Assembly (NCBI RefSeq): GCF_902806685.2
Contig: NC_048557.2
Coordinates: 7,560,666-7,624,665 of the forward strand
Source of the DNA: Maniola hyperantus
Taxonomy: Eukaryota > Arthropoda > Insecta > Lepidoptera > Nymphalidae
DNA length: 64,000 nt
Direction of reading: 5' to 3'
Made by a program: the position numbers and the translations under genes
Shown here: positions 12,501-23,800 of the stretch, in pieces
Layout: every line of letters begins with the position of its first letter
Numbering within the stretch: the first letter of the stretch is position 1
Notes under the pieces: model-generated
Told to the model about the DNA's origin: nothing
The model's database searches: none
The model's input: only the letters and a program-made list of their open reading frames with translations

Positions 12501-13306
12501 GGTATCTTGTTGTCCTCAAAAGTCTTTTCAATAGCTTTAATTTGGCTGTCTCTGTCCATGTATAGAGTTTCCTCACTGAATATTTTCTTGACATTGTAAC
12601 CAACTTTGGCTTCAACCTGCAAATAGTAAGGGTTGAAACATAATGTTTTATTTTATAGGCTATAAATTATCATGAAAAAGTGCAGTTTCTGTAGGTAAAT
12701 GGACAAAGTGGCGGGCAAAAGGCAAATGATATGTCATAAAGATGTGGCAAATACAACCTAATTTTAACTTTTTTAAGCATAGTTAAACTTGGCTTACCTT
12801 TTCCATAGACTGTGGCTGAAACCTAGTCTGCTCAGTGGAAATATACTCCGAACGACGCAACCAAGACACACTTTTAGCATGATGACGAGATCGCTTAGAA
12901 TCTTGAGGTGTAAGGACATCATCTTCCAACAGCTTCTCATCTGCCGGATCGAGTATCGCATTACCATCCCCTTGGTATATGTCCCGATTTATCAAGTCTA
13001 TATGCACACCTAAGTCATGCTCAGTCAATACTTCATATCGATAATTTTTCTCCAGAGAAGTCGGGTTGTATTGTATGAATCGTGTAGACGGGAAAGGATA
13101 GGTAATAAACTTCAGATCAAATGGTATATCAGGTAACGTGTTGCAGAATTTCACTCGTGTAACTAGTTCAGACCTGAAAGTTAATGTTAGTTGAGCCTTT
13201 TTACTAAAAATTAGGTGAAAAATTAAACTTCAGCTTACCGCCTTTCGCCTGTCCTCTGAGCACGCTTCTCCCGCTCGGGCTCATTTGTTTGAACTGTCGG
13301 CGGCAT
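6517..13306 (-). CDS. Paf1: RNA polymerase II-associated factor 1 (Paf1), 574 aa, ten exons
   Basis: Exons: 13306-13239, 13173-12798, 12616-12327, 11958-11760, 11039-10857, 10461-10388, 10047-9868, 9322-9178, 7665-7513, 6573-6517. All have GT-AG junctions, phases agree, and the total is 1725 nt. Paf1 is the core subunit of the nuclear Paf1 complex, which travels with RNA polymerase II and promotes elongation and histone modification. Residues 1-372 form the conserved Paf1 domain. Motifs include KFCNTLPDIPFDLKFITYPF, TSLEKNYRYEVLTEHDLGV, EQFVAYCLP, REYNWNVK and YYNELETRVRLSKRR. Residues about 373-397 are acidic (E/D runs). Residues about 398-574 are Ser/Arg/Lys/Gly-rich and end in KHSGSD. The start ATG gives MPPTVQTNEPEREKR. 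A minus-strand AATAAA at 6474-6479, close after the stop, implies a short 3' UTR. Introns carry a 50-bp minisatellite and a MITE right at splice sites. Confidence 0.96.
7340..7430 (+). repeat. Repeat family gcgagcaaacgagcaggtgg
   Basis: AGCAAACGAGCAGGTGGGTC, then CACCTGATGTTAAGTGATTA, then CGTTGCCGGCCTTT. The same family appears at 12080-12260 and 27495-27650, and as an inverted piece near 43990-44070. It is a widespread lepidopteran interspersed repeat. This one is in a Paf1 intron. Confidence 0.6.
7740..7950 (-). repeat. Partial copy of interspersed repeat family C
   Basis: It contains GACCTGAAAACCTCAAATTT and ACAGGAAGTACCCTGTAGGT, then CAGACAGACAACAAAGTGAT and TTCCTTTTGAGGCA. Better copies are at 22430-22848 and 45900-46328. 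It lies in a Paf1 intron. Confidence 0.5.
8469..8634. repeat. Hairpin MITE family F
   Basis: A long imperfect palindrome. TAAATCTATTGCTATCCCTT pairs with the later AAAAGGATAGCACTAGATTT. Outer arms are GTGGCTAATTCC and GAGAATCGGCC. Two head-to-tail copies lie at 29911-30240. It is non-coding and in a Paf1 intron. Confidence 0.7.
8757..8973 (+). repeat. Interspersed repeat family A
   Basis: It starts around GGGACTTCGTCCGCGTGGAC. It carries CGTCATAATAGCTATCTGCA and ends with CCTTTTATATATTTAGATTA. Other copies are at 9511-9662 (-), 23041-23244, 23267-23453, 24484-24686 (-), 28096-28282, 46446-46656 (-) and 50104-50354 (-). A head-to-head pair of pieces is at 27111-27270. No coding capacity is seen. 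Confidence 0.75.
9687..9860. mobile_element. Hairpin MITE family D with TA target duplication
   Basis: Terminal inverted repeats are CAGTACGCGGC on the left and GCTGCGTACTG on the right, flanked by TA at 9685-9686 and 9861-9862. The body is largely self-complementary, for example TGATGAACATCGGCCTTTAG against the right arm's CTAAAGATCGATGTCCATCA. It encodes nothing and needs a transposase from elsewhere, perhaps a TA-targeting Tc1/mariner-like enzyme (inference). It ends eight bases into a Paf1 intron, next to the 5' splice site of exon 7. Confidence 0.8.
10515..10800. repeat. 50-bp minisatellite in a Paf1 intron
   Basis: The word CCCAGTGG recurs at 10541, 10591, 10641, 10691, 10741 and 10791, exactly 50 bp apart. 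Successive full units alternate between CCTGTGAAGT and CCTGTCAAGT (10601, 10651, 10701, 10751), giving a 100-bp higher-order unit. Part of the unit resembles the splice-acceptor region of exon 6 at 10461-10485. It is not a CRISPR array: there are no unique spacers. Confidence 0.92.
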
Positions 13307-13597
13307 GTTTTAAGTTAGCACTTCACATTAGGCTTCATTTATGGAAATTAGAAATCTGAAATATTTATTTTTCACACAAGTCACAACACATTATCACATA
13401 TCCTATATCATATATCACAGACCAATAACATATATCCTATATGTTATTGGTCTGTGATCACAGATGTCGGTGCCACAGACCACCACAGATCACTTTGTAC
13501 TAGTCTAGAGACAGACCACCAGACCACAGACCATAGGCTTCTATTTACAAAGTACTCTGTGATAGGCTTTCTGGCAAAGAATTTCTAAGTACTACTT
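13307..13597. promoter_or_regulatory. Upstream region of Paf1 with a perfect palindrome
   Basis: This is the presumed Paf1 promoter and 5' UTR (minus strand). It contains ATCACAGACCAATAACATAT facing ATATGTTATTGGTCTGTGAT around 13416-13458. It therefore carries inverted CCAAT motifs (ACCAAT and ATTGGT). Shorter ACAGACCACC repeats follow at 13480-13530. No TATA box is clear. Confidence 0.45.
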
Positions 13598-16500
13598 ATT
13601 GTGATTGTCAGTGAGATGTCAATGAGAAAAATTTGCTCGTTTCAAAATTTTTATTTATTAAATATTTGGCTCGGTTATTCTGGAATAATATTGGCATCAA
13701 ATTGGCACTTATTCGCGAAATACCCCGTGGTATTATTTTCACGCCTGATATGCGATACTAACAGCACTTTTTGTTTCAGGGGCCTCAACGGGCAGCGCCT
13801 GCTCTGCAGGCCTCCTGGTTGCCGCTGTCGGGGCTCCGCGCGCTTATAGACGCTATTGTGTAGTGTTTTAGTGTTTTTATTTTTACGTGTTTCGAAGTAT
13901 GAACCCCAGTGCTTCTCAAGGTGAATACCTAGAATGCCCCCACTGTAGCGATGGCAGGCAGTTTAAGGGTCGCAAAGGCCTTAATATTCACATCGCACGT
14001 TGTCACGGACCGCCTACACGGCCTCTTACTTGCCCAAATTTGATGTGCGATCAAACCCAATCAGGAAGCGATAACCAGGTACCATTTGAAATTTTATTAT
14101 CCAAATACAGTCAAAATATTCCATTAATAAAACGCATTCCGCGAGGAGCTAGGATATCGTTAGCTAGATCCTTATCACATACAATCCAAAATGTGCTATC
14201 AAATTCACTTTTAGATTGGCAAAACCTCTTTTTTTTTGCATATAGACATTTCTATGTTAATAAGTCAGAAATCGGGTCGCTATGTACAAAATTAAAAAAA
14301 AATAGTTTGGCTGATCGCGTTTTTCCAATCCCTGACTGCTCATTTCGAACACAAAATTACAATTTGAAGAAAATTGTGGAAAACAAGGTTATGGATGGGG
14401 ATCTTAAAAACGCCGCCCGCATTTTGTTTTCTAGTGATACACTGGCTCCATTCAATGATATAACGCTGGAAGCCTTACGTGACAAGCATCCCTTACCAAA
14501 TACCGATTCTGTGCTGCCAGATCCACCTTCTAACACTTCTTATTTACAGATAAAGGATGAAGAAACTTACGCTGCGATAATGTCGTTTTCTAGTGGCTCT
14601 GCTGGTGGCATGGACGGCATAACGCCACAACATCTTAAGGATCTTGTGGGAGTTACTGCTGGGGACGCCGGCAAGGCGCTACTGAGCGACATTACCAGAC
14701 TATGTAATTTCATGTTATCTGGCGAGGTAAATTCATCCTTTCTACCATTCCTTTATGGCGCGAGGCTTTGTGCTTTCAATAAGAAAGATGGTGGCATCCG
14801 TCCCATCGCTGTTGGCTGTACTTTTCGCCGTTTGGCGTCAAAATTAGCGTGTAGTCACATAGTCTCTACCCTAAAGGATAAATTCCAACCTATTCAAGTT
14901 GGATTCGGCAGTAAAGGAGGTTGTGAAGCAGCAGTTCATTCGGCTCGTACTTTCTTAACGAATGGCGAGGTTGAGGTACTGCTGAAAGTAGATGTAAAGA
15001 ATGCTTTTAATTCTTTGGACAGGGCAACTTTGCTGACAGAAGTCTCAACGCAACTTCCTGAAATTTACCCATATGTTTGGCAATGTTACAGCTCTGCTTC
15101 TAAATTATTCTTTGGAGATAGCGATATTAAGTCTTCTGTAGGCGTTCAGCAGGGGGATCCTTTAGGTCCGGCCCTGTTCAGCTTAGGGATCCATAACCAT
15201 ATCTCAAATTTAACATCTAAATTTAACATATGGTATCTTGATGATGGAACCATTGGGGGCAACGTGGATGACGTTCTAAAAGATCTTAATCATATTAAGC
15301 AACAGTTTGGGAAAATTGGTTTAGAACTTAATTTTTCGAAATGCGAATTGTTTTTTACAGAAAAACTGTCGCAAGAAAGAATTCTATTGGCCTCTGAATT
15401 ATTCAATGAAATTTCACCTAATATTAAAATACTTGATAAACGTTCACTTTGCCTTCTCGGTGCTCCTCTTTATAATGAATCCATACAACCACTCTTGGAT
15501 CAAAAAGTCAGAACATTTTCGGCTAATACCGACAAATTGGGCACTCTAAATTCTCACATTGCATTTTCGATCCTAAAATATTGCCTTTTTGTACCTAAAT
15601 TAATTTACATTCTCCGCGCGAGCCCAATTTGGAAATTTCATGGACTACTCGATAACATGGATGCCACCCTTAAAAGTACACTAGAACAAATTCTAAATTT
15701 AACTTTTGATGAGCACTCCTGGAACCAAGCAACTTTACCGGTCAAGTACGGTGGCATCGGCGTGAGGAAAATTTCCAGTGTAGCTCTTCCGGCTTTTCTG
15801 TCCTCTGTGCATAGTATAAAAGAGCTTAGCTCTCAAATTCTCAAATCCAATTCATCATTGACCTATGCCACAGAGGCCCTAGAGAGTTGGAAGGTCAGAT
15901 GTCCCAATGTCGACATCCCGAAGGAACGTACTACACAAAAACTTTGGGATTTGCCATTGGTTCAACTGACACATACGAATTTGGTTCAAAATCTTACAAG
16001 TGACAGAGATCGTGCCAGGCTTCTAGCATTATCCGAAAAGGAATCTGGGTATTGGCTGCATGCCTTGCCATCAAAAAATCTCGGCACACTTTTAGATAAC
16101 GAAAGTTTTCGTGTGGCTCTAGGTCTCAGATTGGGAACACCACTGTGCCATCAGCACAGATGTCCGTGTGGAAAAGAGGTTGATAAATTTGGAATCCACG
16201 GACTCTCTTGCCAAAGGAGCTCCGGTAGGCTGTTTAGGCATGGCTCTCTTAACGATACAATTAAAAGAGCTCTTGCCACCATAAATATTCCTGCGCTCAT
16301 TGAGCCGGCAGGGATTAGTCGGGATGATGGCAAGAGACCTGATGGATTGACGCTGGTTCCCTGGGAACGGGGACGGGCGCTAATGTGGGACGCAACTTGC
16401 GTTGACACATTGGCCCCGTGTCATATCAGGAAGACAGCATCAAGACCGGGAGCCGCAGCAGAAACAGCTGAAAACGGCAAGCGGCGCAAGTATGCCTCTC

Positions 16501-16767
16501 TTATAGAGAGTTACATTTTTGTGCCGTTTGCCGTGGAGACCCTGGGGCCATGGAGTCTTAGTGCTAAAAATTTTTTACGAGACATTTCACCGCGATTAAT
16601 AGCCTCAACTGGTGACAGAAGGGCTGGCTCATTTTTTGCGCAGCGGATCAGCCTAGCTGTCCAGCGCGGAAATGCAGCCAGTATTCTTGGCACCATTCCA
16701 CGCGGTCATGATTTATATAGTAATTAGATAAGGCTAGCTTTAAGTTTTATTGTATTAAAAAAAAAAA
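13598..16767 (+). mobile_element. Apparently full-length non-LTR retrotransposon
   Basis: About 3.17 kb, bounded by the direct repeat AAGTACTACTT at 13587-13597 and 16768-16778. It ends in an A-rich tail (16756-16767), the signature of target-primed reverse transcription. A 301-bp 5' region precedes the single ORF. After the stop only about 40 bp remain before the poly(A). The insertion lies in one arm of an older palindrome (see findings). A truncated relative is at 61146-61245. Confidence 0.82.
13899..16727 (+). CDS. Retrotransposon protein: zinc finger, reverse transcriptase and restriction-like nuclease, 942 aa
   Basis: The single ORF of the element is intact. I start at the ATG giving MNPSASQGEYLECPHCSDG; an in-frame GTG four codons upstream is less likely. 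Near residue 13, CPHC followed by HIARCH forms a C2H2-type finger. The reverse transcriptase has motif A VDVKNAF (D365), motif B GVQQGDPLGPALF (QQGDP from about 417) and motif C YLDDG (from about 446), where many LINEs have YADD or FADD. After the RT comes a Cys/His knuckle beginning CPCGKEV (residue 755). Then comes RPDG (D815) and WDATCVD (D831), consistent with a PD-(D/E)XK nuclease of the kind used by R2-like, site-selective elements. No apurinic-type endonuclease precedes the RT. The clade name cannot be fixed without a tree. The intact frame suggests recent activity. Confidence 0.88.
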   Translation: MNPSASQGEYLECPHCSDGRQFKGRKGLNIHIARCHGPPTRPLTCPNLMCDQTQSGSDNQVPFEILLSKYSQNIPLIKRIPRGARISLARSLSHTIQNVLSNSLLDWQNLFFFAYRHFYVNKSEIGSLCTKLKKNSLADRVFPIPDCSFRTQNYNLKKIVENKVMDGDLKNAARILFSSDTLAPFNDITLEALRDKHPLPNTDSVLPDPPSNTSYLQIKDEETYAAIMSFSSGSAGGMDGITPQHLKDLVGVTAGDAGKALLSDITRLCNFMLSGEVNSSFLPFLYGARLCAFNKKDGGIRPIAVGCTFRRLASKLACSHIVSTLKDKFQPIQVGFGSKGGCEAAVHSARTFLTNGEVEVLLKVDVKNAFNSLDRATLLTEVSTQLPEIYPYVWQCYSSASKLFFGDSDIKSSVGVQQGDPLGPALFSLGIHNHISNLTSKFNIWYLDDGTIGGNVDDVLKDLNHIKQQFGKIGLELNFSKCELFFTEKLSQERILLASELFNEISPNIKILDKRSLCLLGAPLYNESIQPLLDQKVRTFSANTDKLGTLNSHIAFSILKYCLFVPKLIYILRASPIWKFHGLLDNMDATLKSTLEQILNLTFDEHSWNQATLPVKYGGIGVRKISSVALPAFLSSVHSIKELSSQILKSNSSLTYATEALESWKVRCPNVDIPKERTTQKLWDLPLVQLTHTNLVQNLTSDRDRARLLALSEKESGYWLHALPSKNLGTLLDNESFRVALGLRLGTPLCHQHRCPCGKEVDKFGIHGLSCQRSSGRLFRHGSLNDTIKRALATINIPALIEPAGISRDDGKRPDGLTLVPWERGRALMWDATCVDTLAPCHIRKTASRPGAAAETAENGKRRKYASLIESYIFVPFAVETLGPWSLSAKNFLRDISPRLIASTGDRRAGSFFAQRISLAVQRGNAASILGTIPRGHDLYSN

Positions 16768-17399
16768 AAGTACTACTTCGTAATAGTAGATGTACTACGA
16801 AGTAGTACTTAAAAATTCTTTGAGTAGATAATCTATGAACGTAGACTGAGTAAAAAAGCTAGACTAAAGTACTGTGTAACCGCGTCTGAGATAGCGATAG
16901 CACGACGTAACACGACAATTACCATTGTTTAGTAGTCAATGTTTGTATTAACCGATCAACAATATTTGTATTAAACGTATTTTATGAGAAAACAAGTAAA
17001 AAACTGATGAGAAATACAATGACGCCACGAATTCTCACAGTTTGTTTTGCAACTAAAGTTGTAGTCCTTGAAAAAAATCGGTTACAGGATAAGGGAGAAA
17101 AAATAGATTAGCTGCGTCTCTGTTTATCACATTAGTAACTTTATCTGTGCTCTCTTTTTAGTGCGAATGAGAAAACAAACGTTCCTTTGTCTAGATTTCT
17201 TACTCAGTCTACGGGCTCAATACTGTCCGTTCATCGCTCTTGCGCTATTTGTCGCAAATACTGCGCAACTCGCAAGCGTGTGTGAATAGATTATCTACTA
17301 TATTATAATAACTATGTGAATCTGCCATGAGAAGTTTTTTCAGAAAATATTTTAAAATGGCAACAGTTTTTTCCGGAAACGTTAAATGAGCAACTTGAA
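16768..17399. other. Intergenic stretch with palindrome remnant
   Basis: The first 55 bases hold the hairpin AAGTACTACTTCGTA / TACGAAGTAGTACTT (16768-16782, 16796-16810). The rest is AT-rich with no gene that I can support. Confidence 0.5.
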
Positions 17400-17516
17400 G
17401 TTAGTAATTTTGTCTATGTTTCATTCGTTTTCGTTCGCTCGTTCGTTTCGTCGCTCACTCAATGACCTTTTATTCACCGCCATCTTTCTTTGCTCGCTAG
17501 TCTTGTCGGCAGAAAG
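17400..17516 (+). promoter_or_regulatory. Probable Nap1 promoter and non-coding first exon
   Basis: GGCAGAAAG followed by GTAAGTTAGG at 17517 is a strong donor. The matching acceptor TTGTTTTAG ends at 17879, ten bases before the Nap1 ATG. The exon's 5' end is unknown. TTCG/CTCG-rich DNA and CCGCCATCTTT lie just upstream of the donor. Confidence 0.55.
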
Positions 17517-17889
17517 GTAAGTTAGGAATTTCGAAAAAATACTAAAGTTAGGAAATATTGGTTTAAAAAACTGATAAATTTATTAAATTCGTGATGGTGC
17601 TTAAAGATTTTACTATAAAACGAGGTTTAAAAGTGAAGTGTTCCTCAATAAAATTAGGACGACCATGTGGTTTGCAACCGAGATTTTACCAACTGCGCAT
17701 TTATGTTTTATTGAAGAAAATTTAAAGTATCTACCTACGATTTTATTTGGAAATGTAATGAGATTTTCGAGACTTGAAGTGTATTTGCAAGTTCTTTACG
17801 TTGGACTTGTGTTTTATTTATTTCCTGAAACCGGTGGCCGGCAACGTGGCGCGGATTTTAATTTCGTTTTTTGTTTTAGATATAAAAGA

Positions 17890-20800
17890 ATGACTACTAA
17901 CGAGCGTGCCGGGGACGCTACGTCCGAGGTGGAGACTGGAGATGAGGAAGAAATTGTGGGCGGCGGTGAATTGGCGGCACATCTCATGAAAAGGTAAGGT
18001 TTTAGGTTAACCTTTAGATGTAAACTACGCACATGATAAATGATGGACGAATTGAATCTTGAAAGAAACCTGCAGGCCGATTGCGAATCAACTGCATCTA
18101 TCATTTAATGACAGCATCAATGTCAAAATATGGTTTTCCTATCACGGTTCGGTGAGACAGTCCACAAAGGATAGATGTGGACAAAAAAATGTTTTGACAG
18201 TTCATTTACACTATCGATAAAATTTATTGTATGAAAAATGCTATTGCGGACGCGTTTTGAAGTTTGATGTCATATAAGAACCTCGACAAATGTTACGTCA
18301 AATGAGGTTTTCATTGAAACAACTCGAGAGGTGTTTTTATCAGTGACATAAGCTATCCGCAAATCGTTTTACTACTCATATTAATTAAAATAAAGTTATG
18401 AAAGGGATTAAAAAATGCTATAGTAATTCTTTTGCTAGATTAGAAATCAATTATTAATTTTAGAAGCTAGTATAATAGTATAAAAGCATTTTTAGATTAA
18501 TATAAGTCTCATAAGTACTTTTAAAAGAATATGTGATGACTCTTTCATTAGTAGGTTTGATGCACAGAGTACATTAAATATAGAGGTATACTAACACTGA
18601 GAAATGAGAATCACAGAGTACTTTTTACATTTTAAGTAAATAATTAAATATCATTGCTTTAACGGTGATGGAAAACATCGTGTGGAAACCTGCATGCCTG
18701 AGAGTTCTCCAAAATGTTATCCAAGGTGTGTGAAGTCTACCAATCCGCATTTGGCCAGCATGGTAGACTGTGGCCAAAACTCTTCTCACACTCGAGAGAA
18801 CCGTACTCTATAGTGAGTCAGCGACAGGCTGAACATAATAGTATACCTTTGACTCCTTTGAGAACAATATGGAGAACTCTCAGGCATGCAGATTTCCTCA
18901 TGATGTTTCCTTCACCGCTAAATCAAGTTAAGTATAATTAATTGTTTAAAACGCACATAACTTAGAGATGCGTACCTAAAATTGAACCCCCAACCTTCAA
19001 TTATTCAGAGGTGGACATCCTAACCACTAGGCTCTTCAGGGGACTTCTAAAATTATTCCCCAAAGTAATGTCCAAAAGTCAAATCATTTTCTGATTTAAT
19101 TGATTTAGCTTTGGAAATTACTTTGGAATTTAAATTATTTAGGCAAATAAAACAACAGTTTGATGATTTTTTATGTTTTCTTTTATTAAAGTAGATTAGA
19201 TTCTGACATCTTAATTATATCACCATCTGCTTCTTATAAATCTAATCTGGCACCGTTCATTATTTTATTTGTCTCTGCACGGGGTCCAAGAGCTCCAGTT
19301 CACAACATATCCCAATCCATATCTTTGTCAGGATGAAGAAATGAATGCAGCACTGTATCACCTTTGCCTGAAAAAAAATTATGATAACTGAGTAAGTGAC
19401 CACTGACTGTGTTGCTTAATCTATACCACTAGGCACTACCAGCTTCTGTTTAGGTATGACGTTGTCTGCGAAGACTTTAGAATCAGTGTATATGGTATCT
19501 TTATTACTAATTTAGCTAATCCAAATTGTTTCTTTAAATATTTGTGGTGCGAAGGAGTAAGAAACATCCAAACTTTCATATGAAGAGCAACGTTTTAGGC
19601 AGCTCTAGATACATAAGGAAACATACTCGAGAAAGCACTTGTAGTGTGGAGGTACTTACTATGAAGTCATAACCACCAGTAGCAATGGACTCAATTTGTA
19701 TAATAGGTACTTTATGAAACGCTGTTAAAACTCCTCTAACTTTTCGGAGTTTAATACCATTGTAACAACTAAATATCACTTGCTTAGCTGTGAAGGAAAA
19801 GGAAGATCGTGAGGAAACCCGCATGAGAGCCTTTACTTGTATTGAATGATAACGTTTGTTAACTTACGAGTTCTAACTTCTACCACACATCGTCACACAA
19901 CAACTTCTCGAAGCAGCCACAGTCCGTCAATAAGGGTCCCAATACTTAGGCAAATCAGTGCCCAGGCATTTGCGTATAAGTTCAGTGAGAAAAACTAAGT
20001 CTCCGGAGTCCGAGGAGCAAGCAAAGTTGCAGAATTAATCACAAAAACAAAAAGGAAAAACAACAAAAATTGTACTCTGTGGTCTGGGGTTCTAAATAGT
20101 TAGGTACCACAGACTAACTACTTATTTGTAATAAGTAACGTAGCCAAATTTAGGAGACTGTTATGTCCATGTAAATTGCTAGATTACCAAGTGATTACCA
20201 TAGATATTCGATTTAGTCGGGTTATAAATAGGTCCGTGCTACCAATACGTCATCAAAATGTCGATAATGACCAAATGCGATATAGTGCATTAGTCGTCCG
20301 CGATAGCAAATTTATCAACTGTAACGATCACGATTCTTAAGGATATTTCTATTGCGATGTCACATGTCAGTTTACGGCAATCGGCCTGCTGTGGCCCTAC
20401 CGCGGTTGTTTGACAGCTACAATGTCACGATCGCAATCATCTCTGATTGGTTAATGCTCGCTCACTATTGGCCACAATGCATTGTTGCAACAAGAATCGC
20501 ACAAATTCAGCCAATCAGAACAATTGAGATTGTAATAATGATTGATGCAGGTTTTAGACAATCGCCCTACAGGTGTTGGAAGTGTATACAAATTTAATTA
20601 CAACATTTATGGACCTAAATCGAAACAGTTTTGTTTCTTCCTTTCTTCCTTTTTAACAGCCTACTTACTAACATAGTCAAAAGCAATTAATTTTATTACT
20701 AACAAAATGGATGTAATATTTGAAATAAAGATTATTATTATTATTAAAGTACTACTTAGGTATATCCATATAATTAAGAAGACTGTTGGTTTTTGTCTTT

Positions 20801-23800
20801 GTCAAACAAACTAGAAAAAATTCGCTTGATTTTATAAGAAAATCTTTTTTAATTAATACTAAGGAATAAGTAAAATTAAAAATCTTTATTAAGTAGGTAC
20901 AAGTTACATTACAAATATGGTGGTTGTCTTAGTTGAGAGACATTTAAAAATCGGTAAAAGTGTTGGTTATTAAAAAATTAGACACTGAAGCAACTCTGAT
21001 GATGGGCTTAGATGCTTGGAGGGGCTTTAACTTCTAACAAAGTAGGTAGGTATCTATTAGGACTGACTTCATGTCTCACAAAGTCATGACCATATAGAAA
21101 CAACATCATGCTCCATTGATATACTCGTCATATTCTTATATCTCACTAGATGATGCCCGCGACTTCGTCCATGTGGATTTCGGTTTTTGAAAAATTCCGT
21201 GGGAACTCTTTAATTTTCCGGGATAAAAAGTAGCCTATGTCCTTCCCCGGGATACAGTTGACACAAAGAGTTAAAATGGCGAGTGAGTTCTCATTTCTTA
21301 CACATTAATGTCAGTACCCATACTATAAATGTGAAAGTGTGTTTGTTTGTTGGATTATTGGTTTGCTGGTTGTCCTTCAATCACGTCGCAATGGAGCAAC
21401 GGATCGAAGTGATTTTTTGCATGGGTATAGTTAAAGACCTGGAGAGTGACATAGGCTACTTTTTATCCGGGAAATCAAAGGGTTCCCAGAGGAATTTTAA
21501 AAACCTAAATCCACGCGTACGAAGTCGCGGGCATCAGCTAGTAATGAATATTAGTATGTATGTCTAAATTGTAAAGGAATTTATTTGCTTCAATAATATG
21601 TAATCCCAATTAACCAGGTTTCACTGTACTAGGATTCTCGCAGATAGAGGATGTGACTAGTAATGATTCATTCATTGTTTCAATTAATTCATATAGGCCT
21701 ATTACCATTTGGTAGGGCTGCCAACTGTCCTGATTTCTATGGACATGGCCTAGTTTTTAAGTTTCCATCCATTAAAGTTCTACTTTAGTAGGTATAGTAA
21801 TTGCATTTCACGAAGGCCACTGACTCATGCTTGCGTTTAAGTCGTATCGGTATTCGTAAGGTACAATGTGTGCGTTTGACAGCGCTTGCTCGCGACTGAT
21901 TGGTCCGACATGCACGCACACTTACGCAATGACCATGTTAACGACGTTACCACAAGTAGAGTTCAGTAGCCTTAGTGAATTGCAAGAACTGTACTTACGA
22001 TGGTACGATGGATGATGGAAGTGGTCCATCTTGGAGTGCATCATCACTTACCACTAGGTGAGATTGCAGTCAAGGGCTAACTTGTATTGAATAAAAAAAA
22101 CCTGATTTTTAGGGTTCCGTACTTCAAAAGGAACAGAACCCTTTTAGGATCACTTTGTTGTCCGTCTGTCTGTGTGTCAGTCTGTCAAGAAACCTACAGG
22201 GTACTTTCCGTTGACCTAGGATCAGGAAATTTGGCAGGTAGGTAGGTCTTATAGCACACATTAGGGGAAACCCCTGAAAACCGTGAATTTGCGGTTACAT
22301 TACACAAAAAAAATTAATGTCATGAACCATAAATTAGTATTTTCAATTATGAAAGGGCTTCACCTGTGCATTTTTTAAGTCGCAAGTGCACAAAGAAGCC
22401 TCGTGAGCGAATTCGTCCTTGGTAGTAAAAACCGGCCAAGTGCGAGTCAGGCTCGCGCAATGAGGGTTCCGTACTACAGTCGTATTTTTTCGACATTTTG
22501 CACGATTATTTAAAAACTATGATGCATAAAAATAAATAAAAATCTGTTTTAGAATGTACAGGTAAAGACCTTTCGTATGATACCCCACTTGATACAGTTA
22601 TCTCACTTCGAAAAAAAATACTAATTATTAGTTCATGACCACAAATTTTTTTTTGTGTGATCTAACCCCAAATTCACGGTTTTCAGATTTTTCCCCAAAT
22701 GTCAGCTATAAGATGTACCTACCTGCCAAATTTCATGATTCTAGGTTAACGGGAAGTACCCTGTAGGTTTCTTGACAGACAGACAGACAGACAACGAAGT
22801 GATCCTATAAGGGTTCCGTTTTTCCTTTTGAGGTACGGAACCCTAAAAAGCAGCGATCGTCTGAAGATTAAAGGTCGTTGTACCGGTGAATCATTTCATG
22901 CTCTACTTGATCGGTAACAAGGAGGCAACCACGACCATCTGCACGGCTTGTGCCTTCTTGCCTTCAGACCGTAGACGTAATTCGCTACGGTCTAACATCG
23001 CGAATTCTATTATATAATTTAATTGAACAGACGTTTTTATGACTCGACTTCGTCCGCGTGGCCTACACAAATTTCAAACCCCTATTTAACCCCCTTAGGA
23101 GTTGAATTTTCAAATATTCTTTCTTAGCGGATGCCAAGGTCATAATAGCTATCTGCATGCCAAATTTCAGCCCGATCCGTCCAGTAGTTTGAGCTGTGCG
23201 TTGATAGATCAGTCAGTCAGTCACCTTTTCTTTTATATATTTAGTTTGAACAGACGTTTTTATGACTCACTAGCTTATGCTTGCGACTTAACCCCTATTT
23301 AACCCCCTTAGGAGTTGAATTTTCAAAAATCCTTTCTTAACGGATGCCTACGTCATAATAGCTATCTGCATGCCAAATTTCAGCCCGATCCGTCCAGTAC
23401 TTTGAGCTGTGCCTTGATAGATCAGTTAGTCACCTTTTCCTTTTATATATTTAAAGAAGATTTAATAGAATAAACGTTTTTATGATTCACTAGCTAATCC
23501 GCCCGGCTTCGCTTGGATGAAATTTGTACATCACATTACTTCTGGTTTAAAGTAGCTTCCTAAAATGGAGAAAGAACGATTAAAATCGGTTCATTAGTTT
23601 CAGAGTTTATCGATTTCAAACAAACAAATCTTTCCTCTTTGTAACGCTGGCCATACACAATCAAGTTTACTGCGGACTTGAAGCGGCGTCCAGTAAACTG
23701 ATAGCCATACACCGCCAAGTCTACTGGACGCCGCTTAAGGTCCGCTGCTTGACGGTAAACTTGATCATGTATGGCCAGCGTAACATTAGTGATTCATAAA

